From assembly GCA_035772405.1 (NCBI GenBank), contig JAYKKM010000196.1:1820001-1884000 (forward strand): a stretch of 64,000 bases of DNA, read 5' to 3'. The notes beneath the pieces are model-generated. The model was not told where the DNA came from, did not search any database, and worked only from the letters and a program-made list of their open reading frames with translations. The DNA is from Chrysogorgia sp. JL179-B06 (Eukaryota > Cnidaria > Anthozoa > Scleralcyonacea > Chrysogorgiidae). The position numbers and the translations under genes are program-made. Shown in pieces: positions 46,758-58,620 of this stretch (position 1 is the first letter of the stretch; every line of letters starts with the position of its first letter).

Positions 46758-47460
46758 ACTTAAAGTGCATATACAGCCCTTTCGGTTTTTAATTATCTAT
46801 ATAGAGGATGAAAAATAGCTGATAAGTTAATTTATAGTTTTTGATTTGGACTTTTCGTTTAGAAGATATCACTCTTTAAACATTGCTATTTATATAAAAA
46901 AAGCCGTTAATTAGAAAGGCCTGGAACGAGCCACACTGTGACGTCATTTAAGAGACGAATGGGGAACTTGTAAACACTGTATTAAACACACTGCAAGTTC
47001 TCTATGCGATATTCATATTTACTGTCCGCGTATTGTTCAAGTAAGGAATCGTTCAAGTAAGGTATAATTTAAGTAAGGAATACAATGGACAGATATTTTT
47101 CTTTCAAATTCGCTTCATTAGAACATCCATACACTGCGTATCTGTCTGGCATGATTGAATAGTTCAACATAAACGATAAATTTTATAGTATAATCTGGGA
47201 AACGAGCTCGATTGTTTACGAAGCTGGAAAGATCCAGGACTCATATCTTAAATGACGTCACAACCTAGTTCCCAGACTCCAGAATTGGCAGAAATACGTT
47301 TTCGGTTTTTAATCGGAATTTGCTTACGTTTCTTAATTTGGATGCAAAATATCTTCTAAACGAAAAGTTCAAATCAAAAACTGTAAAATAACTTATCAGC
47401 TATCTTTTGATCCTCTATACAGATAACTGAAAAACAAAGGGCTGTATAGGCACTTTAAGT
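46758..47460. mobile_element. MITE-like element with long TIRs
   Basis: ACTTAAAGTGC at 46758 and GCACTTTAAGT ending 47460. Arms match over about 110 bp (CTATACAGCCCTTT..., CTTTTCGTTTAGAAGATAT). A second inner inverted match around TTAAATGACGTCA (46944, 47255) also occurs. No transposase and no clear target duplication. Confidence 0.7.
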
Positions 47461-47855
47461 TCTGTGATGCATGGTATAGTAAAATTCTCCATCCAAAACA
47501 AAGACGGAGAATAACTGAGAATACGAAAAGACGAGTAGACTAACTATTATCATCGCCGTGAAGGCATATGTTGCATGCACTAGTGAACATTGGCCAATCC
47601 TGAGTTTTAATAACGATTTAAAGGGTGATCAAATAGAGAATCCGGGTGAAAGTTTAAGGACTCAACTAAAGAAGAACTTATACAGTATAATATTATAGGA
47701 ATCTCAGAGATTTTAAAGAAGAACATAAATCGTGGTTATCCTATCGAGATTCACCATCATGAATAATCGAAAAGTCTGCCAGGACTATATATTAGTGTGG
47801 ACGGTACAAAGAATGACAAAATAAATATTCCATCAACAGATAGCCTGTGTAGCAG

Positions 47856-49408
47856 AGCATAGCATAGCATAGCATAGCATAGCAGAGCAGAGCAGAGCAG
47901 AGCAGAGCAGAGCAGAGCAGAGCAGAGCAGAGCAGAGCAGAGCAGAGCAGAGCAGAGCAGAGCAGAGCATTGCAGGAGCAGAGCATTGCAGGAGCAGAGC
48001 ATTGCAGGAGCAGAGCATTGCAGGAGCAGAGCATTGCAGGAGCAGAGCATTGCAGGAGCAGAGCATTGCAGGAGCAGAGCATTGCAGGAGCAGAGCATTG
48101 CAGGAGCAGAGCATTGCAGGAGCAGAGCATTGCAGGAGCAGAGCATTGCAGGAGCAGAGCATTGCAGGAGCAGAGCATTGCAGGAGCAGAGCATTGCAGG
48201 AGCAGAGCATTGCAGGAGCAGAGCATTGCAGGAGCAGAGCATTGCAGGAGCAGAGCATTGCAGGAGCAGAGCATTGCAGGATTGCAGGAGCAGAGCATTG
48301 CAGGAGCAGAGCATTGCAGGAGCAGAGCATTGCAGGAGCAGAGCATTGCAGGAGCAGAGCATTGCAGGAGCAGAGCATTGCAGGAGCAGAGCATTGCAGG
48401 AGCAGAGCATTGCAGGAGCAGAGCATTGCAGGAGCAGAGCATTGCAGGAGCAGAGCATTGCAGGAGCAGAGCATTGCAGGAGCAGAGCATTGCAGGAGCA
48501 GAGCATTGCAGGAGCAGAGCATTGCAGGAGCAGAGCATTGCAGGAGCAGAGCATTGCAGGAGCAGAGCATTGCAGGAGCAGAGCATTGCAGGAGCAGAGC
48601 ATTGCATTGCAGGAGCAGAGCATTGCAGGAGCAGAGCATTGCAGGAGCAGAGCATTGCAGGAGCAGAGCATTGCATTGCAGGAGCAGAGCATTGCAGGAG
48701 CAGAGCATTGCAGGAGCAGAGCATTGCAGGAGCAGAGCATTGCAGGAGCAGAGCATTGCAGGAGCAGAGCATTGCAGGAGCAGAGCATTGCAGGAGCAGA
48801 GCATTGCAGGAGCAGAGCATTGCAGGAGCAGAGCATTGCAGGAGCAGAGCATTGCAGGAGCAGAGCATTGCAGGAGCAGAGCATTGCAGGAGCAGAGCAT
48901 TGCAGGAGCAGAGCATTGCAGGAGCAGAGCATTGCAGGAGCAGAGCATTGCAGGAGCAGAGCATTGCAGGAGCAGAGCATTGCAGGAGCAGAGCATTGCA
49001 GGAGCAGAGCATTGCAGGAGCAGAGCATTGCAGGAGCAGAGCATTGCAGGAGCAGAGCATTGCAGGAGCAGAGCATTGCAGGAGCAGAGCATTGCAGGAG
49101 CAGAGCATTGCAGGAGCAGAGCATTGCAGGAGCAGAGCATTGCAGGAGCAGAGCATTGCAGGAGCAGAGCATTGCAGGAGCAGAGCATTGCAGGAGCAGA
49201 GCATTGCAGGAGCAGAGCATTGCAGGAGCAGAGCATTGCAGGAGCAGAGCATTGCAGGAGCAGAGCATTGCAGGAGCAGAGCATTGCAGGAGCAGAGCAT
49301 TGCAGGAGCAGAGCATTGCAGGAGCAGAGCATTGCAGGAGCAGAGCATTGCAGGAGCAGAGCAGAGCAGAGCAGAGCAGAGCAGAGCAGAGCAGAGCAGA
49401 GCAGAGCA
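47856..49408. repeat. 16-bp minisatellite (about 85 units) with pentamer ends
   Basis: The core unit AGCAGAGCATTGCAGG repeats from about 47966 to 49360. Both ends run into a pure pentamer (GCAGA)n (47881-47965 and about 49356-49408), and the far left into (GCATA)n (47856-47880). Irregular units at 48281, 48601 and 48670. Because 16 is not a multiple of 3 and no frame holds stops, long open frames exist in five or six frames. These are artefacts. Confidence 0.97.
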
Positions 49409-49597
49409 GACGGGGAGGGTTTTTCTTCCGCCTCTCGCTTATCCGCGTCCCAAATATAACCCATCCCCCAAACAACCGTCTGCTAATGCAGGCTAATCTA
49501 CAGACGACTGATGATGATATAGGAATTTCCTTTAGCTTTTAGTAATCTTTAAATCTCAACTATTTCATGATACGAAATATGGGTCCAGGAAGAGAAA

Positions 49598-49895
49598 ATA
49601 TTTCCCATACTACTTAATATAAGACACCTTGAAATTTAGTAAATGTCATAGTGATAAAAATATGTCATATTTTTATAATCCGATTTTAATCTCGGAAAGA
49701 AACGATTTTGGTAAATCTAGCTTATTTTATAGTGCACCCTGATAACATATTTCCCATACTACTTAATATAAGACACCTTGAAATTTAGTAAATGTTATAG
49801 TGATAAAAATATGTCATATTTTTATAATCCGATTTTAATCTCGGAAAGAAACGATTTTGGTAAATCTAGCTTATTTTATAGTGCACCCTGATAAC
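49598..49895. repeat. 149-bp tandem duplication
   Basis: Two nearly identical copies starting ATATTTCCCATACTACTTAA at 49598 and 49747; they differ by one base (GTCATA/GTTATA). Confidence 0.9.
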
Positions 49896-50059
49896 ATACG
49901 GAGGGAATTATCAAAGTTAAGCTAAGTTGCTAGAAATTAAGCGTCGCACCCGTCGTTTATATACTAGCTTGTCTTTAAGTCGAGGCTAGGCTGGAGAAAA
50001 TACAATAAGGAATACAATAAGGGGCTGAAGGGGGAGAAATTATTATTTCAGCCCGGAAT

Positions 50060-50715
50060 GAGTTTCAGAAATGTAAAGTAAAACTGACACTACGGAATTA
50101 TGAATAGTATATGTTTGTTTCCGTTTTATACATGTACTTGCGTAATCAATGTGTACTTTCACACGCTTCTGGTCACGACTGAATATTTTTAAGCAATTAA
50201 ATGGAATATTTCGGCGTATAGCTGGATTTGTGAAAAGCCATATTTGTTTCCGTTTTACACCTGCGTAATGTGTAACTTTCACACGCTTTCGCTCACGGCT
50301 AAATATTTTTGAGCAATTAGAATATTATAGCTGCATTTGTGAATATCCATGTTTGTTTCCGTTTTACACCCCTAATGAGTAACTTTCACACGGTCACGGC
50401 TGAATATTTTTGAGGAATTACATGGAATATTTCGGCGTATAGCTGCATTTGTGAACAGCCATGTTTGTTTCCGTTTTATACTTGCATAATGTGTAACTTT
50501 CACACGCTTTCGCTCACGGCTAAATATTTTTGAGGAATTACATGGAATATTTCGGCGTATAGCTGCATTTGTGAAGAGTCATATTTGCAGTTTCCGTTTT
50601 ACACTTGCGTAATCTGTAACTTCCACGGCTAAATATTTTTGAGGAATTACATGGGAAATTTCGGCGTCAGCTGCATTTGTGAAGAGTCATATTTGCAGTT
50701 TCCGTTTTACACTTG
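50060..50715. repeat. Tandem repeat of about 110-130 bp, 5-6 units
   Basis: Units contain TTTCCGTTTTACACTTGCGT, TAACTTTCACACGCTTTCGC and GAATATTTCGGCGTATAGCT. Lengths vary by internal deletions. Confidence 0.85.
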
Positions 50716-50794
50716 CAAGTTAATTCCTGAAATTCCAGCCCTGGCTAAAATTTCCTTACAAGTTTAAATACACTGTAATGAAGGTTTTCATTTT

Positions 50795-50910
50795 CAAAAA
50801 CTATAGTCAATCCTAATCCTAACCCTAACCTTGATTCTAACCTTGAACCTAAAACAAAAAATAAAGACCAGACAAAAACAGCGAGCTGGGTCCTTTTGAG
50901 TCACCCGTTT
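50795..50910. repeat. MITE-like piece with telomere-like CCTAACC words
   Basis: CCTAATCCTAACCCTAACC, then AAAATAAAGACCAGACAAAA and GGTCCTTTTGAGTCACCC. The same build, inverted, lies at 61170-61320. It belongs to a dispersed element, not to a telomere. Confidence 0.65.
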
Positions 50911-51189
50911 AGCCATTTCCGCATTGTTCAAACTAGCTTGGAGTAAATTGCTACTTGGTGAATAACGCATTATCAGGTGGATAAATACGGTATATCTGCC
51001 TTATAGTTTTGATAACGAATTCATCCATTGGATAACATTTATATTCACAATAATTCATGATGAAGAAAAACAAAAGAAACCATGTGTGATGTAGATACGC
51101 TTGCTGTTCTCCATAAATTGCTAGACAACGTTGATTTTTAAACTGATTTACTTCGATCAATGAACGTATAAAATGGTTCGTCTTTTTAA

Positions 51190-51719
51190 AGTGCCACTAC
51201 GATGAAAATTCACCCCCGTATTTTAGATTTTGTTTAGCATAGAATAGTATTTCAGGGTCGAAAGTGATCATCGATGTAAAAAATACCTAAAAAATGGCAT
51301 TTTGAAGTAAGTATTTTGAGCTCATGTGTTCCAAGTGAGCCCGCAATTTCAAACGGTAATATTGTTTGTGACGTCAGATTCTCAGTGCTACGCCTGAATT
51401 TCGGTTGAGATTTTTTGTTTTCTTGTTTTTTCGAGAAGTAGATGAAATGTTCAGCCTTTCAGACGAAGAATTTGAAAAAACGACCTTGGTTTACTTGAAG
51501 AATTAGCCACGTGGAGTCTTCGCGTTGAGAATCTGACGTCACTTCGTTACGCTGTTCAAGAACATGATTAATGGCGGACATAACTCCAGATTCGGAGTAA
51601 GAAAAATAATACTTGCCATCGTCGAATCGCAAAACGGTTTCGACCAAGTAATATTTAGCAGCTCTGCTTTATAAATACGTAAAAATATCGATAGGTAAAA
51701 ATTTGATCGTAGTGGCACT
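51190..51719. mobile_element. MITE-like element, TIR AGTGCCACTACGAT
   Basis: Ends AGTGCCACTACGAT/ATCGTAGTGGCACT with a further inner inverted pair TGACGTCAGATTCTCA/GAGAATCTGACGTCA. 530 bp, no transposase. Confidence 0.7.
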
Positions 51720-53610
51720 GGAGAACCAACATCCGAAGAGAGAACATCCGATGAGAGAACCATGGAGTAGTTCAATAAACTCACAGCACGTGTTTTATCA
51801 GGTCTAAAACACTTGGTTATTGCCTAGGGGTGTAGTGGAGAGGGCTCAAGGCTCATCCCCCCTTGTTAAAATTTCCCTTTAATTTGGGGGGGGGGCTCAA
51901 ATTGTGGTAAGCCCCCCTTGTTAAAATTGTATGACTAATCACCACTGTGCCAGCTAGTGATCATGCCGAAAGTATAACAAGGACTACTAAGGAGTAAACA
52001 AATGTCATGATACTCATGAGTAATCCACTACATAACAGGGCCGGCGGAAGAGGGGGGCTTTAGCCTCCCAATAATAATGCTGCTAAAAATGTACTAATTT
52101 AAGAAGTACTAGACCTGGCGTAATAGATGAGTAGTTCAGATAATTGAATCGTGACGCTGCATTCTCTTCCGTTGAAAAGGATCTTGTCACGAGTTACAAT
52201 TTGTTAACCCAGTTTAGATAGTACTAAAAACTGTATAAAATATTTATTTTTTATTCATGGCATATGTAACCAGGCAATTTTAGAATTGGTACCCAGCCCC
52301 CCAAATACGGACTCTACATAACATGCCCAAAATACGATGTAAATATGTATTAATGATTCGGAAATAAAATGTTGCAAAACGGCCTTCACACCACATGAAT
52401 CATCAAGATAACAATACTTAGGAAAATATTATCGAATATAGGAAATTTCACTTATACTTATTCGTCAGTGCGGTCAAACTTAATGTCGGATTATGCAGTG
52501 AAAAATTCATTTCGAAATCAACTCTCTTACTTGAAAGAGCTATAGAAATATAAAGATTTGCGTCTACAACTCTTACACTTCGTTCTTGTGATTTTAAGAT
52601 TTGTTTGATATGTAAATGTCCTTACTTTTACGTCATTTGGTTTCCATATGGTCGCTGCGCTGTCTTTACGGTCGCAGAAGTGAAGCAATGGCTTTACTAT
52701 GACTTACTAAAAACCCTGTATGTCTTTCGGATTATCAAATCACTCGAATACACAAACATGCACAGTTTCATAATTTCGTTACATAGCTTCTACTAACTGA
52801 ATAAGTCATTAGACATTATGAGTGCAGTATGACGTGAAAGTGAGGTCTTTTACAATCAGACAAATCTCAATATCTCAAGAACAAAATGAGATATGGAAGA
52901 GTTTTAATCGCATATCTTTAATTTCTATAATTTTTCAAGTAAGTGTTTTTTTATTTCTGGATTTTTACATTTCATACTCTGACGAAGGTCCTTCGTTCGA
53001 AAGTTAAACCTCCTACAATTAATGTCAGATATATAGAGCCGATACGGGTGTCGTGATTATATGTGTGACGATATATTCGGGACGATCGTCAAACACAAAT
53101 CCTCATAATGATGGAATAAAGGAAACTTTATCTCAGAAATTTTAAAAATGCCCTTTGGGAGACAAGAAAACCATTATTAATAACTTGGCACTCTCTAGTT
53201 TATTCCTTAGATAATAATCCTGGGTGCTCCAAATAGTAAAGAGAGGCGTTGTCCCGCTGATCAGGCTGGAGCATATTACACACAGCGGGACTATAGTCTA
53301 AGTATACATGTCATTAATCGAACCATCCACCTGGTGTCGACATAAACATTGTTGTTCCTGCATGCGAGACCATGATATTAAGGATCTATCTGGACCATAA
53401 GTTGACTAAGCGATTAATAAACATGCCATCCGATCGAGTTGCAATTTAAGAAAAACTTTTAAAAAAATGACTCGCGAGTGAATGCTAAACTCCTCTTAAT
53501 CTTCACTATACTTGCATGTCGAAATAGTTATGTTGCCAAGTGTTGGCGTGTTTCCAAACATTCTTTTCCCCAATTTCTACCGCGGGGAGACATCGCAACT
53601 TTACTTCACG
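51720..53610. other. Intronic stretch with decayed transposon ends
   Basis: CAGGGCCGGCGGAAGAGGGG at 52036 looks like a hAT-type end; a partner was not found with confidence. Nothing coding recognised. Confidence 0.4.
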
Positions 53611-53611
53611 T

Positions 53612-53745
53612 AAATTAGCCTTTCCGTTCGTGCGTCTGTAATTCCAAATAATCTTTGCTTTGTAACGAGGCCAGAAAGGCTAATTTGCATGCATATAAAA
53701 GAATATTTAGACTGGCCGCCATTATGAAAGAGGTCTATGACTATA
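53612..53745. repeat. Dispersed repeat, copy 2
   Basis: Inverted relative of 43681-43835. Confidence 0.65.
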
Positions 53746-53767
53746 TTCGAACGACTTCTCTCTGTAA

Positions 53768-53850
53768 ACCAGCTGTTGTGGTCTAGTGGTTACCTCACAT
53801 GTCTATGAGCTGGGAGACACAGGTTAAAAACCTGGGTCGGACCTCCACTC
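53768..53850 (+). repeat. tRNA-derived SINE head
   Basis: TGGTCTAGTGGTTACC (A-box-like) and GGTTAAAAACC (decayed B box) at tRNA spacing. The B box lacks the TTCGA core, so it is not a working tRNA gene. Confidence 0.45.
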
Positions 53851-54218
53851 AGGGTCTTAAAAATAACTGAGGAGAAAGTGCTGCCTTTGCAACAATATCA
53901 GCAAATGGTAAAACGTTTGGGTCTTCTCGCATAACGACCTTAAATCGTAGGCCCTCGGAACCCCTATCAATTGGGCTCCTTGCCTGGGTATTCCGTTCAC
54001 CTAAAAGAGTGATAAACTAAACTAAACTATAAGATAGAGCTGTGACGATATGCTCCGCTACAGAAAGAAGTTGTTCGAAAAGAGAGACCGAGCTCTACGT
54101 GCATGAAGTGAAAATGCGATGTCACCCTGTAAGAGATTGGGAGAAAACTGCGTCGAAAATATCTAGTCAGATAAATTTTCAAATATTATTCTGAATTATA
54201 TAAATCTTCTCTCAGTTA

Positions 54219-54445
54219 GGGCTGTTTATATGAGCCGCGGGCTAGCTCGGCTAACCGGGCTGAGTTGTGTCACGAAAATCTTTCCTCGATCCAAAAAGAT
54301 AATTTGAAATAACGTTATGCTCTTCCTACAGACAAACTAAGCCACTTTAAAATATCATTCTGGGTGTCTATAGTAGCTGTGAGAAGAACTTTGTTAAGCT
54401 AATCATCCCTGCTAACCAGGCTGGACCGGCTCATATAAAGAGCCC
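54219..54445. mobile_element. Short MITE, TIR GGGCTSTTTATATGAGCC
   Basis: Ends GGGCTGTTTATATGAGCC (54219) and GGCTCATATAAAGAGCCC (54445). GCTAACCGGGCTG and CTAACCAGGCTGGACCGG lie just inside. 227 bp. Confidence 0.7.
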
Positions 54446-54804
54446 CTTCAAAAGAGATTTTGTTGATAAAACTTGAGCCTGACATTGCACATCACAAGAA
54501 CGATTGGGAAATATACGGACCGTGAAATTAAAGTAATTCTAAGTTGATTCCAGAATTCTACATAAACAACGTTTGACCTTTAGTGCCAAATCATTTTGCG
54601 AGCATTTTCTGTACCACATGGGTATACACAGCTGCATCCTGCTTGGTGGTAAATAAACATGTTTTGTTCTGAACGAACCATAATGGGCAAGCAAATAAAT
54701 CTCTAACTTCACCACGCTCACGGTACAGCTGCAACTAGACCTCGTTATCACGGACAGTGTTTATAGTGCCGACAGGCAACATTATATCAATCGAACCAGT
54801 ACCC

Positions 54805-54870
54805 ATGAGTCTCAGTAGCTCAATGGTTAAAGCGTCTCATTTGAACTTGACGATCATCCTGTATATATAT
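54805..54870 (+). repeat. tRNA-SINE family 2, partial copy
   Basis: CAGTAGCTCAATGGTTAAAG (A-box region) followed by GACGATCATCCTGTATATAT, the tail block seen at 56200-56240. Confidence 0.5.
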
Positions 54871-54957
54871 CGTCTACTTTTACTTTTACTGCCTAATAGG
54901 GAACAATCACCCCATCTCAAACTCTTGCAAGCCCATTTCAAATTCTTTCATCTCAAT

Positions 54958-55955
54958 ACATTTCTCGGTGTTTTGATATGTGATGAAATCATGAAACACT
55001 CTTCCTCATATTTGATATATTATATCTAAAACAATTCAAATCAAATTAACCTCGTTGATGCGACAGTTTTATATATGACTTAATACATTACACATGCATG
55101 TAAGTTCACTTGAACATCATATTGCGTCAATTATTCTGATTCTCAGTGAGACACATGGATGTCTGTGACAGACATCCAGTATAACCGTTACGATTATAGT
55201 CAATGTTGATAAACTATCTGTCGAAAGAGCATTTACTAATTTATCATGAATTATTATTGGTTGTTCTCCGGTTTGCGCATTGAAGTCTATTTTATAAAAT
55301 GACGTCATCCACGTAAACCCTTATATTTTACATCCAAGCCTATCTCAAGACATAATGTCATAAATTTTCATTAAAAAGTGTGAGAGATACAGGACTTCTG
55401 ATTTCTTTGTTAATTTTCGAGTTTATTGAAAAATATTGGAAAGAATAATGATTCCATACATTTCTCGGTGTTTTGATATGTGATGAAATCATGAAACACT
55501 CTTCCTCATATTTGATATATTATATCTAAAACAATTCAAATCAAATTAACCTCGTTGATGCGACAGTTTTATATATGGCTTAATACATTACACATGCATG
55601 TAAGTTCACTTGAACATCATATTGCGTCAATTATTCTGATTCTCAGTGAGACACATGGATGTCTGTGACAGACATCCAGTATAACCGTTACGATTATAGT
55701 CAGAGTTGATAAACTATCTGTCGAAAGAGCATTTACTAATTTATCATGAATTATTATTGGTTGTTCTCCGGTTTGCGCATTGAAGTCTATTTTATAAAAT
55801 GACGTCATCCACGTAAACCCTTATATTTTACATCCAAGCCTATCTCAAGACATAATGTCATAAATTTTCATTAAAAAGTGTGAGAGATACAGGACTTCTG
55901 ATTTCTTTGTTAATTTTCGAGTTTATTGAAAAATATTGGAAAGAATAATGATTCC
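54958..55955. repeat. 500-bp tandem duplication, nearly identical copies
   Basis: Positions 54958-55455 repeat at an offset of 500 bp (55458-55955) with only a few changes seen (for example TATATGACTT/TATATGGCTT and GTCAATG/GTCAGAG). A recent event or an assembly duplication. Confidence 0.9.
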
Positions 55956-56032
55956 GGTCAAAAGAGGATAACTGAATATAGGGAATTAAAATCACTGAAT
56001 TGCATGCTTGAGAAGTTTGACCAACCAATAAA

Positions 56033-56350
56033 GTGTCTATAACCCCAATTTTTAAAAATATTCTATATGAGGCAAATAGTTGAACAATGGAATATTTCTT
56101 TGATTTGATATATTTATATGCAGATGGTTAGAGCGTCTCACCGGCAATCAGAAGGTTACAGGTTCGATTCCTGTACGGGTCTCAGAATCATTTTTCTGAG
56201 GATATGAGCTTGACGATCGTCCACGTATCGTCAACCTTTTATATAAAGTATCGAAGGGAAATCTAATCAAAAAATAATTTCCCTGTTCAACTATTGACCT
56301 CATACATAGAATGTTTATAAATTATAAAAAATTGGGGTTATTATAGGTTA
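56033..56350. mobile_element. Inverted-repeat element enclosing a tRNA-SINE
   Basis: Arms of about 75-80 bp (CTATAACCCCAATTTTTAAA onward at 56037; complement ending about 56348). The inside holds a tRNA-like head (GGTTAGAGCGTCTCACCGG ... GGTTCGATTCC at 56126-56177) and the tail GAGCTTGACGATCGTCCACG. Not a tRNA gene: the acceptor-stem side is missing. Confidence 0.6.
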
Positions 56351-56559
56351 GGTACTAGGCAAAATACTGAAATAACTTCTTTATCCAAACACACTACAAT
56401 CCAGTTTCCCTCACCATCGACCCAACCTCATACAGTCTGTTTCTTCCTGGCCGCCATCTTTAATTATGAAAACGGTCAAAAACAGGAAATCCGATATCTT
56501 CATGTGTGTTGTATATATTTAAATAATAGAATACGTTTACCCGGGAAAAATTAAACACT

Positions 56560-56725
56560 GATGGATGTAGTGAATGTAGGAGCTTAGAGTAGACAGACGA
56601 TACATGGACAATCGTCAATCTCAAATCCTCACAAATCTTGGCGCACAAATCTTGATTGCACCTCTGACCTTCTGATTGCCGGTGAGACGCTCCAACCATT
56701 GAGCTACCGAGAATCAAATGGAGAG
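56560..56725 (-). repeat. tRNA-SINE family 2, minus copy
   Basis: Minus strand: TCGGTAGCTCAATGGTTGGA, GCGTCTCACCGGCAATCAGA, and the tail GATTGACGATTGTCCATGTA. Another partial plus copy follows at 56738-56840. Confidence 0.6.
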
Positions 56726-57687
56726 CTAATATGCGACAGTCAGAAGGTTACAGATTCGATCCCTGTCCGAGATTCACTTAGAACTTTTTCAGAACAGAAC
56801 TCATGCATTTAGAAAATTTTCTGCGTATTTGACGATCGTTAATTTCCCGGCATGCAGTTTAACAATAGGTATTCTTTGCAGTTGGTACCATATTTAACCA
56901 AGAGTGCGCCTATTCATACGTCTTATAACACAACCGCATGACACTTGTCACCACCGTAACAGCTCATCTACAGAAAGACAATGGATCATGCTTACAAATA
57001 TGCATGAAATCCTGAGAAGTGCATTTGCATATGGAGGGTCTGAGATGACTATGCATCAGATCCCCCTCTCAACCTTCCTGATGTGCTCCAGAGGAGTGGT
57101 AAAATCAATACGTCCAGCAACAGGTCAGCTGCACGAATTTGCCAGGTGCTGTTACCCCACCCGCCTTTCGCACCCGTGGGGACCAAGCTCATTATACTGA
57201 ATTTTCAGGATTCCTGATGGGCTTTCACGACTCCCGTAGCGGCCCTGGGCACACAAGGTCAACCACCGTACTTCGCCCCATCAATCCGAATCCGCTACTT
57301 TCCGACGAGCCAGGTATTCGAAACTGAGGTGATCATGCATGCGACAGAACACACGCATATCCTTGTACATTAATGGCCTTAAATGATGTTCTTTAAAAAG
57401 GAATTTATTATTGTGATTTATCGCACTAAAATTCAGTCGAAGCTTAAACGCCAGTGCAGGATGCTAACATTAATGCACACGCGTGTGTGAAATAGTTTTA
57501 ATTTAATTGATCAATCAAAATTAATTTTTTTGCTAATTTTATTCCCGTCTACTCACACGGTGCCAATTAATGTAATTCAATTTGAAGATTATAATTGTGT
57601 GAACCCCGCAGATACACCTACGTACATATGAATACACCTACGTACAAGTGTTGATGTTTATTTTCTTTTTGTTTTTTAACATTCTAG
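56726..57687. other. Rest of intron 2
   Basis: Partial SINE at 56738-56840, otherwise no recognisable feature before exon 3. Confidence 0.4.
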
Positions 57688-57757
57688 AATGCACATACGA
57701 AGGACAGAAATACAAGTTTGGTGATGCAAGGCCAGACGCTAAACCGTGTGAAATTTG
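57688..57757 (+). CDS. IGFBP/Kazal/VWC-type protein, exon 3 (VWC-like start)
   Basis: Acceptor TTTTTTAACATTCTAG ends at 57687. Encodes CTYEGQKYKFGDARPDAKPC and EI, which with exon 4 gives the VWC-like spacing CxYxGxxYxxGxxxxxxxxC..C.C. Enters in phase 1, leaves in phase 2, donor GTCAGT at 57758. The exon is short (70 nt). The phase match on both sides supports it. Confidence 0.75.
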
Positions 57758-58174
57758 GTCAGTGTTTATTTTGTAATCGTTTATCTTAACGGGAGCAACC
57801 TGATGCGATTAATTATAAACACATCGTAGCACGTTTCAGACAATATTAAAACAAGAAGGTGACGAGTTTGATTTAAAAATAATCTGCTTAGGCTAAAACC
57901 GTAGTTAAACTGTTCATTAGCGGACTGTTCATTAGTTTAACAAAATCGTTCTACCACTGGACAGTACCAAGGAAGTTAAAACAGTAGTTCGGTGGCCAAA
58001 AACAGAAGCAATGAGAGTTTTTTGCCAAAGTTCAACCAACTTGCAAGCCATTAATAACAGCTGCGATAAATCAACTTGTCTCCGAGCCATCCGGTAACTC
58101 TCGGCGTTGCATCATGGGAAGGTTGTACGTGCGAGGGGGTCCATGGTCGTGGCTTTTTGTATACCCAACAGGTC

Positions 58175-58345
58175 AAATGTGGAGAGAAGACTGTAACCAA
58201 GCCCAAAACAACAAGGATCCTAACCCCAACGAGTTTTCTAACCCTAACACCCGGCTATGTTTGTGAGAAAACTCGTTAGGCGGGGGGGTTAGGGTTAGGA
58301 TCTTTGTTATTTTGGGGTTGGTTACAGTCCTCTCTCCACATTTTG
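58175..58345. repeat. Foldback repeat with TTAGGG-like words
   Basis: Left arm (GTGGAGAGAAGACTGTAACC, AAGGATCCTAACCCC, GAGTTTTC) is inverted at 58266-58341 around a short loop. Contains CTAACCCTAAC and GGTTAGGGTTAGG; dispersed foldback element in intron 3. Confidence 0.7.
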
Positions 58346-58474
58346 TATACTAAAAAACCACGACCGAGGGTCCACCAGATCTTGTTGGAAATTTGGCACA
58401 GAATAAATTTGCACAATTAATAAAATAGTCACGTCAATGTCTAAATAAGGTTTGCAAGTTGATGATTCTGACGA

Positions 58475-58620
58475 CCATAGTTTTGCAATCAGAAGATGGT
58501 ACAGAAAAAATAATAAATAATCAGTCGATACATGGACGTCAAGCTTGAATCCTTAGAATACTTTCTGAGGATTCGAGCTTGAGAATTGTCGATATATCGA
58601 CTGTCAATACAGTCAAATAA
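58475..58620. repeat. tRNA-SINE family 2 tails, inverted pair
   Basis: Tail-type blocks in both orientations (TCGATACATGGACGTCAAGC and GAGCTTGAGAATTGTCGATA). Confidence 0.4.

Larger units (their letters stand above)
42243..57687. other. Intron 2 (about 15.4 kb)
   Basis: A very long intron filled with MITE-like elements, minisatellites and tRNA-SINE copies, listed separately. A further symmetric 1-1 exon is possible but none was recognised. Confidence 0.5.

Noticed and set aside
49505..49530. Hammerhead core CTGATGATGATATAGGAA
   Set aside because: No GAAA after a stem II and no pairing flanks.
47757..49542. Six overlapping frames of about 500 codons in the 16-bp minisatellite
   Set aside because: All frames on both strands are open because the repeat has no stop; artefacts.
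50815..50845. Interstitial telomere from chromosome fusion
   Set aside because: The words are few, degenerate and lie inside a dispersed MITE-like element.
56120..56185. A working tRNA gene
   Set aside because: A and B boxes are present, but the acceptor stem is missing and the sequence continues into a SINE tail found in other copies.
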